This document shows positions 52,755 through 60,836 of a DNA stretch of 64,000 bases, one piece after another. Within the stretch, counting starts at the first letter, position 1; the number at the start of each line of letters is the position of its first letter. The notes under the pieces are model-generated. The model was not told the origin of the DNA. It searched no databases and saw only the letters and a list, made by a program, of their open reading frames with translations. Position numbers and translations under genes: made by a program. The stretch spans positions 1,791,001 to 1,855,000 of the forward strand of contig NZ_CP121445.1 of the NCBI RefSeq assembly GCF_029689925.1, read 5' to 3'. The stretch comes from Anaerocolumna sp. AGMB13025. GTDB lineage: Bacteria; Bacillota; Clostridia; Lachnospirales; Lachnospiraceae.

Positions 52755-53010
52755 GCAGTACCGCAAGCAGGCTTGCGGTATGCAGTGGGTGTATTGTTGA
52801 AAGAAAATATAAATACTGAAAGGATGCCGCTTCTAGATTCTTTCAACATGTTTCATTAGAGGCAGTACCGCAAGCAAGCTTGCGGTGTGCAGTGGGTGTA
52901 TTGTTGAAAGAAAATTCAAAATACTGAAAGGATGCCACTTCTGATTCTTTCAACATGTTTCATTAGAGGCAGTACCGCAAGCAAGCTTGCGGTATGCAGT
53001 GGGTGTAAAT
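52755..53010 (+). repeat. Two full and one half copy of the structured 107-nt element
   Basis: A 3' half copy (52755-52793), full copies at 52794-52900 (107 nt) and 52901-53010. Each full copy has TTGAAAGAA, TGCC-x-CT, TTCTTTCAA, AG-x-GGCA, the hairpin ACCGCAAGC/GCTTGCGGT and tail GCAGTGGGTGTA. The last tail runs directly into the permease ATG at 53011. Same 107-nt period and architecture as the cadC leader, with different stems. Confidence 0.85.
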
Positions 53011-53901
53011 ATGAATACATTACATAGAAAAAGGAATCAGTTTATTTTTACCTGTCTGCTGGTACCGATTCTTTTATTACTGATGTTTGTGGTATATCCG
53101 TCATTGGATTTGATTCGGATGAGTTTTACGGATTGGGATGGACTGTCACTTAAGCAGAATTATATTGGAGCCAGGAATTACATAACCATGTTATTACAAT
53201 CCCCGGATTTATGGTTGTCCCTAAAGAATAATTTTGTATATTTCTTTGTTCATTTATGCGCCATTCCTCTTGAATTAATGGCTGCGGTAATGTTAAATAC
53301 GAAATTCAGGGGAGCAAAATTCTTTCGGTCCATGACCTTTCTTCCCTACATTATTAATGGGGTGGCTATAGCTTATGCATTTTCCTATTTTTATTCCCCA
53401 ATCAATGGTGCGTTTAACGCAGTCCTGACGGAAATCGGACTGGGGGGAGCCATTCATAACTGGTTATCGGATGAAGGTATTGTTAATTATGTGTTAGCCA
53501 GTGTCTCCTTATGGAAATACAGTGGTTATCACGTAATCATGTTTATAGCAGCCCTCCAGTCCATTCCTCAGGACATTATGGAAGCTGCTACAGTAGATGG
53601 AGCGAATGCCTGGCAGAAATTCAAGGCGATACAGATTCCTTCCATACAATTAGTAATTGATTTTATCCTATTTGACAATGTAAGGGGAGCTTTGCAGATT
53701 TTTGATATTCCCTTTGTCATGACAAACGGAGGTCCTGGATACGCCTCCTCAACCTTTACACTTTATACGATAAATACTGCATTTAAATATAATAATTTCG
53801 GATTAGCAGCAACCATGGCTGTAACAATCATGATTTTAATTATCCTGGTGTATTCGGTTCAAAGCCTTTTTATCAAGTTTGTACGAAGAGGGGGGCATTA
53901 A
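53011..53901 (+). CDS. Sugar ABC transporter permease 1 (LacF/UgpA type)
   Basis: A 296-residue inner-membrane permease with six helices. The EAA loop that contacts the ATPase reads EAATVDGANAWQKFKAIQIP near residue 200. ATG 53011 directly follows the tail of the structured element, whose GTGGGTG may serve as the ribosome site. Pairs with the permease 2 nt downstream. Confidence 0.94.
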   Translation: MNTLHRKRNQFIFTCLLVPILLLLMFVVYPSLDLIRMSFTDWDGLSLKQNYIGARNYITMLLQSPDLWLSLKNNFVYFFVHLCAIPLELMAAVMLNTKFRGAKFFRSMTFLPYIINGVAIAYAFSYFYSPINGAFNAVLTEIGLGGAIHNWLSDEGIVNYVLASVSLWKYSGYHVIMFIAALQSIPQDIMEAATVDGANAWQKFKAIQIPSIQLVIDFILFDNVRGALQIFDIPFVMTNGGPGYASSTFTLYTINTAFKYNNFGLAATMAVTIMILIILVYSVQSLFIKFVRRGGH

Positions 53902-53903
53902 TT

Positions 53904-54761
53904 TTGAAGAAAAGAATAACATCCGCCAAGCGAAAAAGGCGAATCACCAATGGACTAAAATACATAGTATGCGCCATCCTGGCATGTCTGGTAATCGGAC
54001 CGATTTTAATTACTTTATTTGCCTCCTTTAAATCAAAGGGAGATATGGTTATGACCTCACCCTTGATGCTTCCGAAATTAAGCAATCTAACATTTAAAAA
54101 TTATAAAGAAGTATTCGGCAATGAGATGCTTCGGTTTGCTTTTCGAAATTCAGCACTAATTGTTGCGGTCAGCCTTGTTTTTAATATATTCATGGGTTCC
54201 GTTACGGCATACATATTGGAACGGTTTGAGTTCCGTTTCCGCAGATTAATATTTGCACTATTCTTTATGGGGATGCTGATTCCCACGTTTATAACGGAGA
54301 TAGCCCGTTTTAAAGTCATTCAGAGTTTAGGACTTTATAATACCCTTGGTGCTCCTATAGTAATCTATGTTGCCTCCGATTTGATGCAGCTTTACATCTA
54401 CAGACAGTTCGTCTCAAAACTGCCGGTATCCTTGGATGAAAGTGCGTTAATTGATGGCTGTGGTTATTTTAGTTTATTTGGAAGAATCATTTTCCCGCTG
54501 CTGGCACCGGCCACTGCGACAATCAGCATAATTAAATCAGTTACTATCATTAATGATATGTACATTCCGTATTTATATATGCCGAATAACAAGTTAAAGA
54601 CCCTGACGACCTTCTTAATGACCTATGCCGGTGCAAAACAAGGTTCCTGGCAGAACCTGTCTGCCGCAATCATTATAATTATGATACCGACAGTCGTTAT
54701 CTACCTTATTTTCCAGAAACATATTCTCTCCGGTATTACGGCCGGAGCGGTGAAAGAGTAG
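53904..54761 (+). CDS. Sugar ABC transporter permease 2 (LacG/UgpE type)
   Basis: A 285-residue six-helix permease. EAA-type loop DESALIDGCGYFSLFGRIIF near residue 180; C-terminal KHILSGITAGAVKE is characteristic of the UgpE/MalG group. The start is TTG 53904, 2 nt after the previous stop with GGGGGG upstream. Forms the membrane channel with permease 1. Confidence 0.94.
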   Translation: MKKRITSAKRKRRITNGLKYIVCAILACLVIGPILITLFASFKSKGDMVMTSPLMLPKLSNLTFKNYKEVFGNEMLRFAFRNSALIVAVSLVFNIFMGSVTAYILERFEFRFRRLIFALFFMGMLIPTFITEIARFKVIQSLGLYNTLGAPIVIYVASDLMQLYIYRQFVSKLPVSLDESALIDGCGYFSLFGRIIFPLLAPATATISIIKSVTIINDMYIPYLYMPNNKLKTLTTFLMTYAGAKQGSWQNLSAAIIIIMIPTVVIYLIFQKHILSGITAGAVKE

Positions 54762-54891
54762 GAGCTAGTTGTTGAGGTGGTAACAGCAAACCTCAATATG
54801 AAAAAATAAATTAATATTAAGAAAGGAGAAGAAAGCGATTTATTAGGGGAAGTATTGTTGTTTAAGATGTCTCTTCTGGAGACGGTAAGGT

Positions 54892-54920
54892 TTGAAAGAA
54901 AATATAAAAATGAAAGGATG
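54892..54920 (+). repeat. 5' fragment of the structured element before the glycosidase
   Basis: TTGAAAGAAAATATAAAAAT then GAAAGGATG, matching the first 29 nt of the elements at 28979 and 52794, after which similarity stops. The GAAAGGA part is placed to act as ribosome site for ATG 54927. A small hairpin (TTGAGGT/ACCTCAA, 54772-54796) precedes it in the gap. Confidence 0.65.
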
Positions 54921-54926
54921 TAGTTA

Positions 54927-56396
54927 ATGAAAACTATTACAAAAAAAGTTTTAAATGGGGTTATGTTGTTATTACTAATACTGGCTGCTTTTATAATTCC
55001 AGAGTCTGTAAGAGCTTATGGACCGTCCACTATGTATACCTCTCCTGCCGGTTCACCGGCACCGGGAGCTTTATACGCCAGGGCAATACAAACCAGCGGC
55101 GGTGCTATGTATGCTACTTTTGAGCAATACACCACAGGGGTATCTTCCTTCCCAATCTTTGAAAGCACCAATAACGGGGAAACCTGGAGTAAGGTTGGAG
55201 ATGTAAGGGATACCCATAAGGGCGTAGGAATGAGATGGGAACCACAGCTTTATGAACTGCCCCAGGCAATTGGCAATATGCCGGCAGGTACTCTGCTTTG
55301 TGCAGGACTGGTTTTGCCTTATGACCGGTCTTTTTGTGAAATCGATCTTTATAAGAGTAACGATGGGGGAAGAAACTGGTCTTATGTAAGCACCATTGCA
55401 GAGGGAAAGAAAGCAACCCCTGGGGATGATCCGATTTGGGAACCGTTTTTAATGGTGGCAAATAATAAGCTTATCTGCTATTACTCCGATGAACGGGATA
55501 ATGCCTACAGTCAGAAATTAGTGCATCAGACTACCACCGATGGTATCAGTTGGAGCAGTACGGTAAATGATGTTGCAATATCAGGTCAGAGACCTGGAAT
55601 GGCAGCAGTGGCAAAGATGCCAAATGGAAACTATATTATGACCTATGAAATCGTAGGAAGAGGCGGAGCTTATTATAAAATCTCATCAAATCCAGAAAGC
55701 TGGAACCCATCGGATGCCGGAACCTGTTTTGACACGGCAGGCAGCAGTCCCTACTGTGTTAATTTAAATGGAACCATGGTTTTAAGCAGTGCCGGGAATG
55801 GTAAACTGTATATCAATACCAATAGTGGTACCGGTACCTGGACCCAGATCAATTGTATTATTGGCTCCTGTTATTCCAGATGCATTGTTCCGCTGAATAA
55901 CGGACGTTTGTTTGCCATTGGAGCAGGTTGGAACGGCAGTGGTTTAAATAGTGTCACCTATGGCGATATGGCAGTTTCCACCACAACCGATACATATATC
56001 AAGCTCTCAAACCGGGCTACCGGGCTATGTATTGACGGCTATGGATACACCTCGAATGGCTCTGACTGTAAACAATATGCCAGCAACACCAATAATAATC
56101 AGCAATGGGTCCTTGAGCAATCCGGCAGCTATTATATGTTCAGAAATAAATCCACCGGCTTATACCTTGACGGCATGGGCCGTACAGCAAGTGGTTCTAT
56201 CTGCGGTCAATGGAGTAACAGTGGCAGTAACAATCAGAAATGGATTCGGGAAACCTCCGGGAATTATTACAAATTTAAGAATGCTGCCTCTGGACTGTAT
56301 TTGGATGGCGGCGGCTCAACTGCCAACGGAGCCAGTTTATTACAAGGAACAGGCAGTTCAAGTAATAATCAGCTGTGGTCGGTTGTTACACCCTGA
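54927..56396 (+). CDS. Secreted BNR/sialidase-fold glycosidase (GH93-like) with ricin-type lectin domain
   Basis: A 489-residue secreted protein. Signal peptide ends near VRA (about residue 30). Residues 31-350 form a BNR-repeat propeller (ESTNNGETWSKV, KSNDGGRNWSYV, TTDGISWSS Asp-box-like motifs). DPIWEPFLMVANNKLICYYS, QKLVHQTTTDG and RPGMAAVAKMPNGNYIMTYE resemble exo-alpha-arabinanases of GH93 and related sialidase-like enzymes. Residues about 352-489 hold three ricin-B type repeats (YIKLSNRATGLCIDG, YMFRNKSTGLYLDG, YKFKNAASGLYLDG with NNQxW ends), a carbohydrate-binding module. Arabinan-type substrate is suspected, not proven. Confidence 0.85.
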   Translation: MKTITKKVLNGVMLLLLILAAFIIPESVRAYGPSTMYTSPAGSPAPGALYARAIQTSGGAMYATFEQYTTGVSSFPIFESTNNGETWSKVGDVRDTHKGVGMRWEPQLYELPQAIGNMPAGTLLCAGLVLPYDRSFCEIDLYKSNDGGRNWSYVSTIAEGKKATPGDDPIWEPFLMVANNKLICYYSDERDNAYSQKLVHQTTTDGISWSSTVNDVAISGQRPGMAAVAKMPNGNYIMTYEIVGRGGAYYKISSNPESWNPSDAGTCFDTAGSSPYCVNLNGTMVLSSAGNGKLYINTNSGTGTWTQINCIIGSCYSRCIVPLNNGRLFAIGAGWNGSGLNSVTYGDMAVSTTTDTYIKLSNRATGLCIDGYGYTSNGSDCKQYASNTNNNQQWVLEQSGSYYMFRNKSTGLYLDGMGRTASGSICGQWSNSGSNNQKWIRETSGNYYKFKNAASGLYLDGGGSTANGASLLQGTGSSSNNQLWSVVTP

Positions 56397-56554
56397 TTGA
56401 TGCTTGTTTTTCCTTGCTAAAGCCACGGTAATGGGGACCAGTACCGGATAAGACTGTTACTTTATGACAAGAAGGAGCAGGAATAGTAACCATTATGAAA
56501 CATTTATAACAATTGTCATACTATAAATAGTATTAAATGGATTTGAGGCTATTC

Positions 56555-57832
56555 ATGTACATTCATATAGTGCAGCAAGATGATACGGTTAACAGCATTG
56601 CAGACACCTATGGTATATCTCCGGAAAGATTAATGATAGAAAATGATTTAAGTATTACAGAGGGACCGGTTGTAGGTGAAGCACTTATAATACTGATACC
56701 CAGTCAAACTTACATAGTACAAAAAGAAGACACTTTAGAGAGTATTGCAAAGGAACAGGGGATAGAGGTAATGGAACTGCTTAGAAATAATCCTGGTGTT
56801 TCAAACCGGGAGCTTTACATGGGCGAGGAGCTGGTGATACGTTATGAGGATACGAAAGGGGTGGCAGGTAAGATAAATGGTTTTACCTATCCCTTTATTG
56901 ATCAGGAAACCCTCAAAAAAACCTTGCCTTATCTGACCTACCTTACCGTCTATTCCTATCAGCTCCAGCCAAATGGCGATTTGATAGAGATTGATGATCT
57001 GCAAGTAGTAAATACTGCAAAAGAATATGGGGTAGCGCCAATTATGTTTGTGAATGCGCCCCATGAAGGGGAGGATGTGGATACTACCATTGCTCACAGC
57101 TTAATCAACAATGCCGACATACGGAATAATTTCCTTGATAATCTCTTAAGAAATTTAAGGGGTAAGGGCTATTATGGTCTTAATTTTGATACGCCATATA
57201 TACAACCTTTGGACCGGGAAGCTTATGTGGATTTTATTGCAGACTTAACCAAGAGACTGAATTCAGAAGGTTTTTTTGTTATGATTACCATAGCACCCAG
57301 TACCTTTGAGGTGTCTACCGGAATTATATACACCGGTGTTGATTACATTGGCTTAAGTCAGGCAGCGAATAATGTATTATATCAGCTCACCTATGCCTTT
57401 CGATACCCACGCAATTTACCAATTAGTATACTGCCTTTTGACTCAGTCCTACATACGTTGGATAATGCGGTTACCCTGCTTTCACCTGAAAAATGTTCGC
57501 TTGGTATTTCAATTATTGGCTACCTATGGGAATTTCTTTATTTTTCAGCGGTTACTTATGCTAACTTTATTAACTATAATTCTGCTATGGATTTAGCTAG
57601 AAATGTCGAAGCGCCGATCCAGTTTAATGATCCCTCCCGTTCATCATATTTTCAATTTATCAATGATGACAAGGAATATATTGCCTGGTTTAAAGACAGC
57701 AGAGTGTTATATCCTTATCTGTCATATGTCAATAGTTATGGCTTACAGGGGGCTTCTATCTGGAATATCATGTACTTTACAACGAATATCTGGCTGCTGG
57801 TGAATTCAATGTTTATAATAGAGAAAATTTAA
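56555..57832 (+). CDS. LysM/GH18-like spore or cell-wall protein, probably inactive
   Basis: A 425-residue protein with two LysM domains (about 2-48 and 51-98: HIVQQDDTVNSIADTYGISP; YIVQKEDTLESIAKEQGIEV) followed by a GH18 barrel, the order of YaaH/SleL-type spore cortex proteins. The GH18 signature DxxDxDxE is altered: the strand reads YYGLNFDTPYIQP, with Pro where the catalytic Glu should be, so hydrolase activity is doubtful and a binding role possible. There is no signal peptide, as in many spore-coat LysM proteins. ATG 56555 is preferred (GAGG 6-7 nt upstream); ATG 56537 is in frame. Confidence 0.85.
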   Translation: MYIHIVQQDDTVNSIADTYGISPERLMIENDLSITEGPVVGEALIILIPSQTYIVQKEDTLESIAKEQGIEVMELLRNNPGVSNRELYMGEELVIRYEDTKGVAGKINGFTYPFIDQETLKKTLPYLTYLTVYSYQLQPNGDLIEIDDLQVVNTAKEYGVAPIMFVNAPHEGEDVDTTIAHSLINNADIRNNFLDNLLRNLRGKGYYGLNFDTPYIQPLDREAYVDFIADLTKRLNSEGFFVMITIAPSTFEVSTGIIYTGVDYIGLSQAANNVLYQLTYAFRYPRNLPISILPFDSVLHTLDNAVTLLSPEKCSLGISIIGYLWEFLYFSAVTYANFINYNSAMDLARNVEAPIQFNDPSRSSYFQFINDDKEYIAWFKDSRVLYPYLSYVNSYGLQGASIWNIMYFTTNIWLLVNSMFIIEKI

Positions 57833-57878
57833 GAGGGGCAGTTGCATATCAAAAGACTACATTGACTGGGAAAGAATA

Positions 57879-57917
57879 GGGATTATATTTTAGATTGTTT
57901 GAAATATAATCCCTTTT
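57879..57917. terminator. Terminator between the LysM and GH3 genes
   Basis: GGGATTATATTT / AAATATAATCCC followed by TTTTCT. Confidence 0.85.
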
Positions 57918-58029
57918 CTATGCCCAGACCTTGTAGCTATTGCGGTGCACCTGACGGAGAGGCAGTGTATTACTGGTTAGTCCGCTCTGGCTGGCGCTAA
58001 ATTGTCTGTAACTTTACACCTTGATTAAA

Positions 58030-60825
58030 TCAGCTGTTATCAGCATCCCAGTATTTCTGACAGCTATTGCTGTTCATAACAAAAGTAAGGAATCTTATAG
58101 CAGAAGTTCGCAGGTCAGTTAAGGAAACACGACCTTCTTCATAGCCTTTTAAAACCTGTTCTATTACCGGAGGACCACCTGGCATAATAATGTCATTACC
58201 GGCAGCAATGGCATCTGCTCCATCAACAACGATATCCATATCGCCCCAGTCAGTTATTACAATCCCTTTATATCCCCATTCTTCTCTTAAGATACCTTGG
58301 CATAGGTCTTTATTGCCAGCGGCAAAGAGACCATTAATTTTATTAAATGAGGTCATAATCGTAGATACCTTGCTGTTCTTAATAATCATTTCAAAGGGCT
58401 TTAAATACAATTCCCTGATAGTGCGTTCTTCTGCAATGGAATCCAGGGCATCAAAGGAATTCTTAGAACTGCCTCTACGGTAAGTCTCTTGTTCATTCAA
58501 AGCAAAGTGCTTGGGACAAGTAGTTATGCCTGCTTTTTCGGCACCCAGAGTTATGGAGAGACCGCAAAAGCCGGTATGTCTGGGATCTTCGGAATAATAT
58601 TCGAAGTTACGGCCTCCGATGGGGTTTCGGTGGAGATTGATTCCCGGTGCCAGCCAGCTGTCAACCTGTAATTCCATAGCTTCTGCTGCACAGGCAGCAC
58701 CAAAGTCTTCCAAGAGTTCCTTATTAAAAGTGCAGGCCATGGATATACCGGTTGGCCAGGCAGTCATCTGTACGCCGGCCGGACCATCTTTGTAAAAGAC
58801 AGAGGGGATACCGTATTTTTTAAGGGCCGGTGAGAGGTATCCCGGGAAGCCGGTTGGATGAGTAGATACGGCTATATCTGTCCCGTCCGGATACTGGATG
58901 GTAGCGGGATATTTACCGCCCATACCACCAAAGGGAAGTCCGGGACCATACCCATTTAGTAATACTGCCAGTTCTTCCAGGGTTAGGAGATTCACAAAAT
59001 CCGCTAAGGACAATCTGCCTTCTTTCACATCTTTTAGAGTAATGGTATCTGACTTATCTATTAAGAGGTCAGAGGGATCTACAGAAGAAACGGTTAAAGC
59101 GGTAAATTTATTGTCTGAAATCTGAGCTGTAAGTGTCTTTTCTTCGTCAGTAGGTCTTCCTTCTGTATCAAGAAAAGCAACGTCAGGGGAATTGGTATCA
59201 ATGGAGTTAGAGCAAACGGAATTGCTGTAAACGGAATTGATGCAAACGGAATTACTGCGAATGGAATCACTGCGAATGGAGTCATCACGGATGAAGTCAC
59301 CGCCAAGGGAATCAGCACCGGGGTAATTGTCGCAAAAGGTATTAAAGCTGGCTTGATTCAAGGTCAGAAAGCAGGGAGCATGGTCCTTTTCTTCTTTTTC
59401 CTCTTCATAGGAATAAGGCAATACGTCCTTTTTTCTTAAGAACTCAAGTTTACCTTTGTTAGCTGGTGAAAGTCCCAGTCTGTTAGCCAGGTGTTTGGTA
59501 ACAATTGTTTCCGTGACGAAAAGCCTGCCAATAATGTGGGTATTACGGGAAGAATTACCAAGCCTTAGAAAATAAGTACCTTCTTCAATTATATAAGCTG
59601 CCAAAGCCTCCGAGTAGCTTGCAAGTTCTTCCAGGGAGAAGCTTAAAGTAAGTTCCACGGTTTCTGCTGGTTTTAGGGCGGGGGTTTTTACATAAGCCAT
59701 TAATTCCTGATAGGGCTTTTCAAGACAAAGGGAGGGGGCACTGATATAGAGCTGCAGAACTTCTTTACCGGTATACTCCTTGTTTTGGTTGGTGACTTTG
59801 GCAGTTACCAGCAATTCCTTACCCTTTTGGTTCACATTGATAGTCTCCATGTGAAAGTCTGCGTAGGATAAGCCATATCCGAAGGGATACAGCACAGGGA
59901 CATGAAAGGTATCAAAATACCGGTATCCTACATAGATACCTTCTTTGTAAAGCGCAACCGGACTTTTTTTATAACCGGTACTGTGATTATTCCCAGCCGA
60001 CAGCCCAAAATCACTATAGGTCAGAAGGGTATCGGGCTGGTCCTTATCCGTAAAGAAAAGGTCTGCAAAGGGGTAAGCTTCGTAGGAGCAGGCCATGGTA
60101 GAAGGAAGCTTCCCGCTGGGAGTTATTTTACCGGTTATCACCTCGGCAAGCGCGGCAGCACCTTGCTCCCCTGCTGTACCAAGCAGCAGGATGGAACAGA
60201 TAGAGGAGTAGGAATGGATCAGATTAAGGTCAATAAAACCGTTAATATTTAAGACCAGGACGACCTGTTTAAAGTGGGAGGCTACATGATGGAGCAATTC
60301 TCTTTCTGAGACTGTAAGATAATAATCCTCCGCTACCCTCCGGTCACATTCTTCACCGCCGGAACCTCTGCCAAGTATCAGCACCGCTGTCTGGGAGGAA
60401 GGGAGGTTCGTGATAAGTTCTCCGGGCACCGGGTATTCCACCGCCGGGGCTTTGTATTTCCCAAAAATCTCATAGATTAGTCCGCTGTTTATGAGTTCTG
60501 CGAATTTAGCCAGGTCTTCTTCCGGAGACAAAGCCATATCTTTTTCGGCTTTTCGGGCATTCCGGTAAAAGGTAGTAAGAACTGTATCTGGAATAAGTCC
60601 GGCTTTTATGAATTCATCTAGAATCAGGGTGGCTTCCTCAGAAGAAGAAGCACCTGAGCCGCTTCCTCCAATAATGGTATCAAGTTGAGCACGCCCAAAT
60701 ACAGCTATGGGAGTGTTCGGACTTAAAGGGAGTAAAGCAGTATCATTTTTTAATAGAACAATTCCTTCACCGGCCAGCTCTTTCGCCAGCTGCAGCCTGG
60801 ATTCCTTTGTAACATAGGTTTTCAT
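58030..60825 (-). CDS. GH3 glycosidase with reversed domain order
   Basis: A 931-residue GH3 enzyme (beta-glucosidase type) whose parts are swapped: the alpha/beta sandwich domain comes first (AKELAGEGIVLLKNDTALLP at residue about 14; GRGSGGEECDRR), then a fibronectin-III-like domain (about 330-440), a long low-complexity linker (about 465-610), and last the TIM barrel with VSTHPTGFPG, FKDGPAG-like YKDGPAGVQMT, NLHRNPIGGRNFEYYSEDP, CPKHFALNEQE and nucleophile Asp859 in VITDWGD. The reversed order is known from rumen beta-glucosidases. No signal peptide, so intracellular; 11 nt after the phosphorylase gene, and likely acting with it on beta-glucan oligosaccharides. The linker is encoded by a 15-nt minisatellite. 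Confidence 0.92.
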   Translation of the reverse strand: MKTYVTKESRLQLAKELAGEGIVLLKNDTALLPLSPNTPIAVFGRAQLDTIIGGSGSGASSSEEATLILDEFIKAGLIPDTVLTTFYRNARKAEKDMALSPEEDLAKFAELINSGLIYEIFGKYKAPAVEYPVPGELITNLPSSQTAVLILGRGSGGEECDRRVAEDYYLTVSERELLHHVASHFKQVVLVLNINGFIDLNLIHSYSSICSILLLGTAGEQGAAALAEVITGKITPSGKLPSTMACSYEAYPFADLFFTDKDQPDTLLTYSDFGLSAGNNHSTGYKKSPVALYKEGIYVGYRYFDTFHVPVLYPFGYGLSYADFHMETINVNQKGKELLVTAKVTNQNKEYTGKEVLQLYISAPSLCLEKPYQELMAYVKTPALKPAETVELTLSFSLEELASYSEALAAYIIEEGTYFLRLGNSSRNTHIIGRLFVTETIVTKHLANRLGLSPANKGKLEFLRKKDVLPYSYEEEKEEKDHAPCFLTLNQASFNTFCDNYPGADSLGGDFIRDDSIRSDSIRSNSVCINSVYSNSVCSNSIDTNSPDVAFLDTEGRPTDEEKTLTAQISDNKFTALTVSSVDPSDLLIDKSDTITLKDVKEGRLSLADFVNLLTLEELAVLLNGYGPGLPFGGMGGKYPATIQYPDGTDIAVSTHPTGFPGYLSPALKKYGIPSVFYKDGPAGVQMTAWPTGISMACTFNKELLEDFGAACAAEAMELQVDSWLAPGINLHRNPIGGRNFEYYSEDPRHTGFCGLSITLGAEKAGITTCPKHFALNEQETYRRGSSKNSFDALDSIAEERTIRELYLKPFEMIIKNSKVSTIMTSFNKINGLFAAGNKDLCQGILREEWGYKGIVITDWGDMDIVVDGADAIAAGNDIIMPGGPPVIEQVLKGYEEGRVSLTDLRTSAIRFLTFVMNSNSCQKYWDADNS
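59188..59322 (-). repeat. 15-nt minisatellite within the GH3 linker
   Basis: Nine imperfect 15-nt units on the plus strand (such as GGAATTGCTGTAAAC and GGAATTACTGCGAAT), encoding pentapeptides of the type (I/V)xxNS on the minus strand (SNSVC, SNSID). In-frame length changes would only alter linker length. Confidence 0.85.
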
Positions 60826-60836
60826 AAAATTCCTTT

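Noticed and set aside
52794..53010. Small ORF inside the structured element (ATG after GAAAGG)
   Set aside because: The ATG directly abuts the putative ribosome site, and the frame is open in one copy but closed by a stop in the neighbouring copy.
52755..53010. Integron attC-like recombination sites
   Set aside because: No GTTRRRY/RYYYAAC core sites at unit ends, no integrase and no cassette genes between units.
57918..58029. Gene or element remnant between the convergent LysM and GH3 genes
   Set aside because: Short GC-richer stretch with no reading frame, repeat or hairpin that could be supported.
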